Source: Planctomycetota bacterium
GTDB lineage: Bacteria; Planctomycetota; MHYJ01; JACPTZ01
Length of the DNA stretch: 44,453 bases
Reading direction: 5' to 3'
NCBI GenBank assembly: GCA_016192525.1
Contig: JACPTZ010000019.1
Coordinates: 10,121-54,573 of the forward strand
Position 1 is the stretch's first letter. Each line of letters starts with the position of its first letter. Below the pieces are notes generated by a model. That model had not been told where the DNA came from. It saw only the letters and a program-made list of their open reading frames with translations, and did no database searches. Of the stretch, positions 7,712 through 15,284 are shown one piece after another. A program made the position numbers and the translations under genes.

Positions 7712-8536
7712 CTATTTCTCCTCGAATTCAAAGTTGACGTCGCCCTTCGTCTCCTTGTCCTTGATCTCGATTTCCATCCGCTTGGCCGCCTTGAAGTGCT
7801 CGTGCCAGGCCTCGACGGTGTACTTTCCGGGCGGAAGGCCGGGGAGCGTGAACTTTCCGTCATCGCCGGTCACGCCGAAGAAGGGGTGTTCGACGACGTT
7901 GATCCGGCTCGTCATCCACGAGTGGATGTTGCACTTGAACGTGCAGAACTCGGGCGCGTCGAAGACGTACTCATCCGTCTTGCCGCCGTCCTGCATGGGG
8001 TTGAACGGCTTCCCCTGCTTCTGGCTCACGAGGTTGACGTTGTGCTTGAAGCCGTCGCTGTTCTTCGCCAGGAGCTTCTGGCCGACCTGGATTCCGATCA
8101 CGTGGGGGGTATACATGCAGTTGTGCTGGTCCACGGTCACCGGGGTGGCGGGCGCCTCGAACTCCCACCCTTCGAGCCCCTTCTTCACCCAGACAAAGGC
8201 GTTCTTGATCTTGCCGTCCGTCACGATCAGATCCTCGTCGAGCACGGCGGCGCCCTTGTTGCACTCCGCGCACTCCGCGTTGCCGCTCATGTCGATCTTG
8301 CCGCGGGCCGCGGGGGTACCCTTGAAACTGACCACGCCCGAGACGGTCGCCGTCCCCGCCGCCGGGTCCCACTTCTTCTTCGCCGCCGGGGCCGCCGCCG
8401 GGGCCGGGGCGCCGCCGTATCCTCCGCCGCCGCCCGAGGGGGCCGGCGTGGGCTCGGACTTTCCGCATCCGAGAGTGACGAGGAGGGAGAGTCCGAAGGC
8501 CGGCAGAAGGAGTCCGCGTACGATCCTGTTCTTCAT
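7712..8536 (-). CDS. Cupredoxin-like lipoprotein heading the oxidase operon
   Basis: A 274-residue protein starting at ATG 8536, with GGAGATGA upstream. The lipobox TLGC puts the lipid-modified Cys at 24. A Gly/Ala/Pro linker follows to about residue 55. A blue-copper-like domain then carries His165 (GFKHN) and Cys202, His205, Met208 (CNIHSWM), the type 1 copper set. The C-terminal 50 residues form a carboxypeptidase-regulatory-like beta fold (DDGKFTLPGLPPGKYTVEAWH). An additional Cys-x-x-Cys sits at 89-92. The role is probably periplasmic electron transfer to, or copper handling for, the oxidase encoded directly downstream; the exact partner cannot be told. Upstream in-frame ATGs as far as 8773 have no coding character. 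Confidence 0.85.
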   Translation of the reverse strand: MKNRIVRGLLLPAFGLSLLVTLGCGKSEPTPAPSGGGGGYGGAPAPAAAPAAKKKWDPAAGTATVSGVVSFKGTPAARGKIDMSGNAECAECNKGAAVLDEDLIVTDGKIKNAFVWVKKGLEGWEFEAPATPVTVDQHNCMYTPHVIGIQVGQKLLAKNSDGFKHNVNLVSQKQGKPFNPMQDGGKTDEYVFDAPEFCTFKCNIHSWMTSRINVVEHPFFGVTGDDGKFTLPGLPPGKYTVEAWHEHFKAAKRMEIEIKDKETKGDVNFEFEEK

Positions 8537-9295
8537 GGCGTCATCTCCATTATTCTGTGTCCGCTCATCCCGCCTCCGGGGGATCGCCTCGCCGGCGGCA
8601 CCTGTCCGGAGGGAGGGAAAGGACGGACCGGGAACCGGGGGGTGGACCGGTCGGGATCGGCCGGCCCGGCTGTCGGCGCCGCGTCCGGAGCGGACGGCGC
8701 CGGGTGAACGTCGCGGAAACCCTAGCACAGCGGTCGCGCGCCTCACAAGGAAATCCTGCGGAACTGGAGGCATGATAGGTTAAGCAGATCAACAAATCAA
8801 GAAAAATTATTACTTAATAGTGATTATAATTTGAATCCAGCGATGTCGGGTCCGGCGCCGCGCTCACGGGCTCTCTGCCTTTGGGGGCGTGGGTGGCACG
8901 GATGGCTCGTCCGCCGGTGCCCAGCGCGGCACGGGCGGCCGGCGGCCTGCGCCACCTGAGGGGCCCCGATCTGGAGATGCATGCACCCCCGGACTCGTCC
9001 CGTCGGCAGGCAGGATGAGTTACTTCCATGTAACGCCGTTACAGCGCTGTAAGATCAAGGGTCGAGCGCGCCGAATCCGGGCCCCCACCCGCCCGCTCCG
9101 GGGCCCGGGGAGGAACATGTGAATTCTTCTAACCCCCTTGAATACTTGGGTTTTTCGCCGTGATCGAATAGCGGTCAGGAACCTGTGACTTCCGACCAGT
9201 TCTCCGCGCGGGAATACTGTTTGCTAAACATGCCCGCCATGCGGTCAGAGGCATCGGCAATTCGCACCTGTGAACCGACAAAGGAGGCACGGCCC
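8537..9295. other. Divergent intergenic region between the oxidase operon and the GspK-like gene
   Basis: No convincing gene is seen in these 759 bases. They hold a leader of about 230 bases for the oxidase operon, an AT-rich block at 8775-8835 containing its promoter, a degenerate GGCACGG-type palindrome near 8893-8945 related to the repeat inside the glycosyltransferase gene at 41669-41800, a small palindrome gtaacgccgttac (9030-9042), and a short hairpin AACCC/GGGTT followed by a T-run (9131-9155), which could be a weak terminator on the plus strand. The 77-residue frame at 8889-9122 has no coding character. Confidence 0.6.
8772..8800 (-). promoter_or_regulatory. Sigma70-type promoter of the oxidase operon
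   Basis: On the minus strand, TTGATT (8800-8795), a 17-base spacer, then TATCAT (8777-8772), five of six matches to the -10 consensus, in a conspicuously AT-rich block. Transcription would start near 8765, giving a 5' leader of about 230 nt before the cupredoxin gene. The leader could hold regulation, but I see no riboswitch I can name. Confidence 0.6.
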
Positions 9296-12200
9296 ATGGG
9301 CAACCAGTCTCGGGGCGGACGAGCGCCGGAGCACACCGGACGCGGGCGATCGACGCGGGCGTCCGCCCTCATCGTCACGATGGGAGTCTTGACCATCCTG
9401 GCGGTCCTGGCCTTCGTCTTTGCCAGCGTCTCCAAGGGGGAGCGCAAGATCTCCCGGACCTATGTCGACCAGGTTCGGGCCAAGATCTATGCCATGAGCG
9501 GCATTGAGACCGCCGTCTCCAAGATCCAGCAGTTCGTCTCCACGCCTTCGGGCGGCGCCTTCGCGAACTACTCCATTGCCGAGGGGACCAATGTTCCGTG
9601 GATTTACAGCGGATCGCGGAACCTGGGCCCCCTGACCCCCGTTGAGAGCGCGCCTCTCTGCTCCTTCCAGACCGATTACCTTCCGCTCAAAGGCGACTAC
9701 TACAACGCCGACGCCCTCGGCCCGGGCGGGAACATCGTCAATCCCAACAACACGATCATCGGGGTGACCTCCTACTTCCCCGGCACGTACTACGGCGGGA
9801 CCTTCTCAGTGACCGTCCCCGGCGCCAGTCCGACCTATCCGACGACCTTCCCGGAGGGGTCCGGCTCGGGCGGGACTCCGTTCCAGCCCTCGCGATTTCG
9901 GACCGGCGACGTCGTGAGCGTGCGTGTCGTCGACACGGCGGGGCAGTTTTACGTGAACGGACCGGACCCGGCGGGCGTATCTGTTCCGCCCGGGGCCCCG
10001 GGACCGTCGAATCTCTCCCAATCGTGGATCGACATGCTCAACCGGCTCGGTCTGGTCCTCCAGTCCAATCCGCCCTCGCCGCCCGCCGGTCTCGGGCTTT
10101 CCACGATTCCGCCCGTCCGTTGCCCCCACGGCTATTCCCTCTCCACGAGCGGGGCCGACATCGGGAACCGGGTCAAGGCCATCCGAAACAACCTGGGCCG
10201 AAATATTCTGATGAAGAGCGAGATGCAGCGATCGGGGATGCCGACGGTGTACTACGACACCACACCCACCAACGCCCCCTCGGGCTATCACGATTTCGAG
10301 ATCGTGTCCCAGTTTCTGACGGCCCACGCCTGGGTGGATCGCACGACCCTCGATCCCTCGAAGCTTCAGCACATGCGTCCCAACGACCCGACCCTCTACT
10401 ATTCGCCGTCCGGCACCGGGCTGGCCTCCCGGCCCGACTACGGTCCTCCGGGACCGGCGACGAACGACGTCGACGGGCTGGTCCGGGCGGCCCTGGCGAC
10501 GCTGGAACCTCCGGCCGATCCTCTCCTGCCCGTGGCGTCAGACCTCGCCACGGCCACGCTTGCGGCCGTGGGCGCCTCTCCTTCCGCCTCCTGTGCCTGT
10601 GACCGGCTCGTCAACCAGCAGCCCTCCCAAAGCGTTTTTCATCAGGGGAACGATCACTTCGGCCCTCCCCAGCAGTGTCAGGAGAGCGTCCTGAGCGGCG
10701 CCGGCAGTTGGCCGCTCACGAACGATGTCCTGCAGCCTCGCGCGCCGATGAACATCAATACCGCTCCGTACCACAGCCTTCGGGCGACCATGGAGGGACT
10801 TTCGGGCGTGTTCTGGGACCGACAGCCTTACTCGAGTTGGACCGTCGGGGGCGCCGGCTCGCGCGCCAACTACGAAGGGAATGGCTACACCAATGCCCAG
10901 AGACAGGTGATCACTCCGGCGATCGCGCATTTCGTGGCCTGTCACATTCTCTCCAAGCGGGCGAGGAACAACGGGAGCCCCTACGACACCCCGACCCCCG
11001 CGATGGTGGATCCCAACGGTTCCGCGGCGTTGAGCCACCCCATGAACTACCTGCTGCCCGGCGAACCGGGCTACAACATCACGCCCTGGCCCCAGACCGT
11101 CGTGCCCGCGAACGAGTTCCCCGGCGGCCCCTTCCGCACCTACACCGAGTGGTACAAGTTCCTGGACTTCCTGGCCACCCAGCCCGGCAGTCCCTTCGAT
11201 CCCAACCCGAACCGCCGGCTGGCGCAGATCAACATTCTCAAGGCCAATGCGAATCCGAACTCGCACATCAATAAGTTCAACTTCGACGAGTACATGGGGG
11301 CCCGGTTCGGCGACGTGGACAAGGCCGATCTCGACACCTGGTCCACGGAGTTTTCGTTCCGGGCGCACGGCTACTATGAAGTCGATTCCGTAGGGCGCGT
11401 CCTCGAGAACAAGGGGACGGCGAATTCCCCCGCCCTTGTGGTCGTGGCGGAGCAGAAGGTCTCCACCCTGATTCACGTTTACGACCTGGTGAAACACAGC
11501 ACGCAACGCCAGTTCCTCGATCGACGGCTGTCCACCTTGAACGTGCAGACCTATCCGGAGCAGGTCAACCCGAGCAACAACACGGCGGGAGATCCCCAGC
11601 TCTGGCTGACCCAATACGGCGCCGAGTGGGACGGGTACCTCGGAGTGGCCACCACCGATTACGGAGGAGGGCCTCCGCTCCCCCCGTCCAACTACCTGTA
11701 CGCCCACTACACCTCCAGTTTCGGTCCCAACGTGTTCGGGACGGCTGAAGAGGGCCGGAGTCTGATCGACGGCACCGGGCTTCCCAACGCCAGCACGCTG
11801 GGTCCCCAGAGCGAACTCTTCCCCGACGGTCTCTTTGCCCACGAGACGCGCCGGTACCCCGGTCAGCAGCTCGCGGCGAATCGAGTCTACGGATGGGGGG
11901 GCGGGAGCACCAGCGAGCCGATGGATGAGTATGTCCGCTACATGAGTTCGGGCGTGAGCCTCGGAGGAGGGGGGACGATCGAGATGTGGGTGAAACCCAC
12001 GTGGACCGCCAAAGACTTCGCCTCCGGCGACTACGGTCACAACTGCCCGACGGACCCCTCCTTCAACGTCGGAACGTCGGGGCACAATCACCCGATGGGC
12101 GAGTCCACCCGCGCGTTCGCCACTTACGGCGACAACAAGAAGCATTCCCAGGGCCACGTCCTCGGGGGGAAGCGACTGGCGCTGGCCGCCCAGAGGATCG

Positions 12201-13117
12201 GCTACTCCCCGAAGAGCAATCTGGGCGGGTTCGCCGTCCCGGGCGGACCGGACGGCAATCCCGGGGTGTTCTTCATCACCGCCCGCAAGGGTGACGCCAC
12301 CCAGCAGTGGAACATGGGGAATGTCCCTCCTTTCGGATCGTACTACTGGAACGACGTGGTCCCCCAGTGGGGCAAGTTGTTCATGAACGTCTATGCCCCG
12401 CCGGTGCAGACGACCAATTCCACCGATCCCCGCTCGTGGGGCTTCGCCGGTCGCTGGCACCATGTCGCCCTCTCGTGGAGCGGGGCCGACTCCTGGCTCC
12501 ATGTCGACGGACAGTACAATCCCTCCGGGCGCGTGGTGGCCTGGGGAACGGACTCTTCACAGGGCAACTATGCCCTCTTCATCGGGAACAACCGCTTCCT
12601 CACCAAGGAGGGCAACGGGCATCCGTGCAACGCCGACTGCACCATCGATGGCGTGAAGGTCTGGGGGTCGGCGATCTACAGCCAGTCGACTCTCAACCCC
12701 ACTCCGCCGCGGTACAAGACCGATGCGATGTCCCCCGATCCCCCCTCCTATCGCGGGCGCATGATGACGGCGTCGGAGGCCCAGGCCTTCGGGAAGGGGA
12801 GGATCGTCAACATCGCCTGGAACGGGTGGTTCCCGAACTACAGCACGCAGAGCCAGTCGGTGACGTTTTCCGTGACGAACGGGCAGGTCACCCGGTTGTT
12901 GCCCGCGGCCACGACGGCCAGCGCGGGCAAGGGGTATCCGCTCGACGATCCGAACCTCCCGCCGCTCTCCTTCCAGGGAAATGCCGGGGAGAATCTGGAC
13001 TACTCCGTGTCCTTCAGTCTGAACGGATCGTACGTGGTCGGCACGCCTTTCATCGATGACGTGTCATTCACGTTTATCCCCAACAAGATCAAGTTCATTT
13101 ACTACTTCTTCCAGTAG
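9296..13117 (+). CDS. Giant GspK/PilX-like pseudopilin with a LamG-type domain
   Basis: A 1273-residue protein. The start is ATG 9296, with a perfect AAGGAGG at 9281-9287 spaced 8 bases; the frame is open further upstream but without a better site. An N-terminal segment like that of minor pseudopilins (hydrophobic residues about 23-47, ALIVTMGVLTILAVLAF, then SKGERKISRTYVDQVRAKIYAMSG) is followed by a long secreted region. A PMNINTAPYHSLRATMEGL motif near residue 485 resembles the NINTA motif of GspK helix-hairpin domains. Residues about 840-1130 are a concanavalin-like LamG fold (GTIEMWVKPTW, GRWHHVALSWSG, LHVDGQYNPSGR, CTIDGVKVWG). It is probably part of, or a passenger on, a type II secretion/type IV pilus-like fibre. 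The family is usually 300-350 residues, so this is about four times longer. Confidence 0.75.
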   Translation: MGNQSRGGRAPEHTGRGRSTRASALIVTMGVLTILAVLAFVFASVSKGERKISRTYVDQVRAKIYAMSGIETAVSKIQQFVSTPSGGAFANYSIAEGTNVPWIYSGSRNLGPLTPVESAPLCSFQTDYLPLKGDYYNADALGPGGNIVNPNNTIIGVTSYFPGTYYGGTFSVTVPGASPTYPTTFPEGSGSGGTPFQPSRFRTGDVVSVRVVDTAGQFYVNGPDPAGVSVPPGAPGPSNLSQSWIDMLNRLGLVLQSNPPSPPAGLGLSTIPPVRCPHGYSLSTSGADIGNRVKAIRNNLGRNILMKSEMQRSGMPTVYYDTTPTNAPSGYHDFEIVSQFLTAHAWVDRTTLDPSKLQHMRPNDPTLYYSPSGTGLASRPDYGPPGPATNDVDGLVRAALATLEPPADPLLPVASDLATATLAAVGASPSASCACDRLVNQQPSQSVFHQGNDHFGPPQQCQESVLSGAGSWPLTNDVLQPRAPMNINTAPYHSLRATMEGLSGVFWDRQPYSSWTVGGAGSRANYEGNGYTNAQRQVITPAIAHFVACHILSKRARNNGSPYDTPTPAMVDPNGSAALSHPMNYLLPGEPGYNITPWPQTVVPANEFPGGPFRTYTEWYKFLDFLATQPGSPFDPNPNRRLAQINILKANANPNSHINKFNFDEYMGARFGDVDKADLDTWSTEFSFRAHGYYEVDSVGRVLENKGTANSPALVVVAEQKVSTLIHVYDLVKHSTQRQFLDRRLSTLNVQTYPEQVNPSNNTAGDPQLWLTQYGAEWDGYLGVATTDYGGGPPLPPSNYLYAHYTSSFGPNVFGTAEEGRSLIDGTGLPNASTLGPQSELFPDGLFAHETRRYPGQQLAANRVYGWGGGSTSEPMDEYVRYMSSGVSLGGGGTIEMWVKPTWTAKDFASGDYGHNCPTDPSFNVGTSGHNHPMGESTRAFATYGDNKKHSQGHVLGGKRLALAAQRIGYSPKSNLGGFAVPGGPDGNPGVFFITARKGDATQQWNMGNVPPFGSYYWNDVVPQWGKLFMNVYAPPVQTTNSTDPRSWGFAGRWHHVALSWSGADSWLHVDGQYNPSGRVVAWGTDSSQGNYALFIGNNRFLTKEGNGHPCNADCTIDGVKVWGSAIYSQSTLNPTPPRYKTDAMSPDPPSYRGRMMTASEAQAFGKGRIVNIAWNGWFPNYSTQSQSVTFSVTNGQVTRLLPAATTASAGKGYPLDDPNLPPLSFQGNAGENLDYSVSFSLNGSYVVGTPFIDDVSFTFIPNKIKFIYYFFQ

Positions 13118-13168
13118 CCGGGCGTGGGCCTCCGCCGGGGCCCGCGTCCCGGTCCGCCGGTACAGGGT

Positions 13169-13200
13169 GACGGCCCCTGCGGTCTTCCGCGGGGGTCGTC
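13169..13200 (+). terminator. Strong hairpin after the GspK-like gene
   Basis: Stem 13169-13182 pairs with 13187-13200 (14 pairs, two of them G-U) around a TCTT tetraloop. It lies 50 bases after the stop and about 100 bases before the next start. It is not followed by a T-run, so either Rho-assisted termination or simple 3'-end protection is possible. Confidence 0.55.
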
Positions 13201-13306
13201 ACGCCATCTCTGTGGACGCCCGCAACTTCTTCCCATTCCCGCTCGATCCGTGTATCATTCCGCTTTCTACGGTGGATCGGCGGCACCCTCCTGTCGGAGA
13301 CGATCG

Positions 13307-15259
13307 ATGATCCGATCTTCGCGCGACGGCCTTGTCCTCCTGCTTTTCCTGGCCTTGTTTACCTGCACCGGAACCGCCGCCTGCAGGGCCGAGACCGACC
13401 CTCCGCCCGCGCCCGACCCGGCGTCGGCTCCGCCGCCGGAGGAGGTCAAGAACGCTATCCTGGTCTACGCGCAGTACTTCTACCGGGAGGGACGGCACAC
13501 CTTCAAGGTGGAGGGGCGCGCCCCGTACCCGAACGGCATCTCGCTCGGCCTCGGAGTATTTCTCAGGCGGCGCCCCTCGGAGTGTGTCTCCCAGGCTACG
13601 ATCCAGGGGGGGCAGTTCGCCACGGAACTGACCTCCACCCAGCGCGTGCTTCCCGGCTATTACGAGGTGCGTGCCACGTTCGACCCCGTGCTCCAGTACA
13701 ATATGGCCGCCGCGCAGGTCAGCCAGGAGCCCCGCAAGGCCGGGGGGTTCTACCTGCGGATCGGAAGCGACGAGGAGATTGTGGAGACCCGGAAGAAGCT
13801 CCTGGAGTTTTACCGGGCCCAGATCGCGAAGTTCAAGTCGGCCTACTACGATCACATCCGGGCCATCTACGTCAAGATCGTCAAGGACAAGATGTTCAGC
13901 CGCGACCGGGCGAAGGACGCGTGGGATCGGGAAATCAAGAGTGTGATCTCCCAGGTCGAGAAGGACGTGGCCGCGTACCGGAACGAGTACGCCGACTGCA
14001 TCATCCCGATCTTCCCCCAGCTGCACTCCTACATCGACCTCGGCTTTCTCAAGCTCTTCGCCGTAACGAACGACCTTGAACTGGCCCTGGTGTCCGACCT
14101 GGCCGAGGCCTCAGCGGCCTCGGGAAAGAACCTCACGCGCGAGGACATCCTCCGGATGGCCGACCAGATGATGCAGGACCAGTTCGAGATGGTCGAGACG
14201 CAGCTCCTCCTCGAGGAGGAGGAGCAGCTTCGCGACCTGCTTCTCAATCAGATGAAGGAACTCTCCTGGCTGCACACCGTCTCGCTCCAGGCGTTCTTCG
14301 GTCTCGTCGAGTCGCAGAACCCCCTGACCCCTGAGTTGCAGGACGGCTGGAAGAGCAACGTGGCCGCCTGGTCCGGGAGCCTCGAATCGTTGCGGGAGGG
14401 ACTCGGGGCCTATGAGAAGTCGAAGCTGATGGAGAAGAACGCCACGATCATCGCCGACATGAAGACCGTCCCCGGCCTTTTGAGCGATCTCTGGGCCCTG
14501 TGCGGAAAGGTCATCCTGGAGGGACGGACGGGGCTGGACGAGCAGATTCGGAGACTGGCCGAGTCGATCGACGTCAAGCTCCGGAAGATGATCCTCGTCT
14601 TCGACTTCGGCGACGAGATAGAGGAACTCCGGCGCGGGGGATACACCGTGACCGGGCGCGGAAGCGCGGCGAGTCAGGAGCACACTCTGAAACTGATCGC
14701 CGAACGGTTCAAGGAACTCGAGTCGGACAAACCCGAAGTCCGCCTTAAGGCGATCAAGATCCTGGTGGCCTTCAAGGCGGAGGCGGACAAGGAGATTCAG
14801 GCCGCCTACGAGGGCGGGGCCCCCCGGATCAAGGACGCCTGTACGCTCGTCCTGGGACTCTGCGGGGACAGCCGGGTCTTCGACGTGCTGGCCCCCCGGC
14901 TGGAGTCGGAGAAAGACGTTCCGACCCGGGCGGCCGTCGCCGACGCGATGGGGGTCATCGGGAAGAAGGAGGGGCTTCCGATCCTCTCCAAGGCGATGAA
15001 GAAGGACAAGGAACCGCTGGTGCGCGCGGCCGCGGCGGCCTCCATCGGGAATCTTCATCTGAGAGAGGGGGTTCCGCTGCTCATCGAGGGGATGTCCGAC
15101 GAGGACGTGACCGTGCGCGAGCGGGCCTTCCTGGCGCTGGGGTCGATCGTGTCCGTTCCGCCCGACATCCAGTTTTCCGCCGAGGCTCCGTCGGACGCGC
15201 GCGCCGTGCAGATCGAACAAATCCGCCAGTGGTGGGCCGCGAACAAGGGGGGACCCTGA
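13307..15259 (+). CDS. Exported HEAT-repeat protein
   Basis: A 650-residue protein from ATG 13307 (GGAG 7 bases upstream; in-frame codons further upstream are non-coding). Residues 1-27 are a signal peptide, and Cys in the LFTCTG and TAACRA stretches could be a lipid attachment site. Residues 45-150 are a beta-rich domain, 155-440 are long charged helices with coiled-coil character (LLLEEEEQLRDLLLNQMKEL), and 455-620 are HEAT-like repeats (VRLKAIKILVAF, CTLVLGLCGDSRVFDVLAP, VPTRAAVADAMGVIG, LVRAAAAASIGNL, VRERAFLALGSI). HEAT arrays serve as protein-binding scaffolds. The function is unknown. The next gene, 25 bases on, is also a HEAT-type exported protein, so the two may work together. Confidence 0.75.
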   Translation: MIRSSRDGLVLLLFLALFTCTGTAACRAETDPPPAPDPASAPPPEEVKNAILVYAQYFYREGRHTFKVEGRAPYPNGISLGLGVFLRRRPSECVSQATIQGGQFATELTSTQRVLPGYYEVRATFDPVLQYNMAAAQVSQEPRKAGGFYLRIGSDEEIVETRKKLLEFYRAQIAKFKSAYYDHIRAIYVKIVKDKMFSRDRAKDAWDREIKSVISQVEKDVAAYRNEYADCIIPIFPQLHSYIDLGFLKLFAVTNDLELALVSDLAEASAASGKNLTREDILRMADQMMQDQFEMVETQLLLEEEEQLRDLLLNQMKELSWLHTVSLQAFFGLVESQNPLTPELQDGWKSNVAAWSGSLESLREGLGAYEKSKLMEKNATIIADMKTVPGLLSDLWALCGKVILEGRTGLDEQIRRLAESIDVKLRKMILVFDFGDEIEELRRGGYTVTGRGSAASQEHTLKLIAERFKELESDKPEVRLKAIKILVAFKAEADKEIQAAYEGGAPRIKDACTLVLGLCGDSRVFDVLAPRLESEKDVPTRAAVADAMGVIGKKEGLPILSKAMKKDKEPLVRAAAAASIGNLHLREGVPLLIEGMSDEDVTVRERAFLALGSIVSVPPDIQFSAEAPSDARAVQIEQIRQWWAANKGGP

Positions 15260-15284
15260 GCGGCCCGGCAGGCTTCCGAACGCC

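Noticed and set aside
3653-8707. A 1684-codon open frame on the plus strand opposite the oxidase operon
   Set aside because: It is a by-product of high-GC codon bias in coxD, coxC, coxA and coxB, whose products match known families; the plus-strand translation is low complexity, rich in Arg, Glu and Gly.
8889-9122. A 77-codon frame in the large intergenic region
   Set aside because: Composition follows the palindromic repeat beneath it, with no ribosome-binding site and no recognisable features.
10538-12502. A 654-codon minus-strand frame inside the GspK-like gene
   Set aside because: Shadow frame; the plus-strand product has pseudopilin and LamG motifs and a perfect ribosome-binding site.
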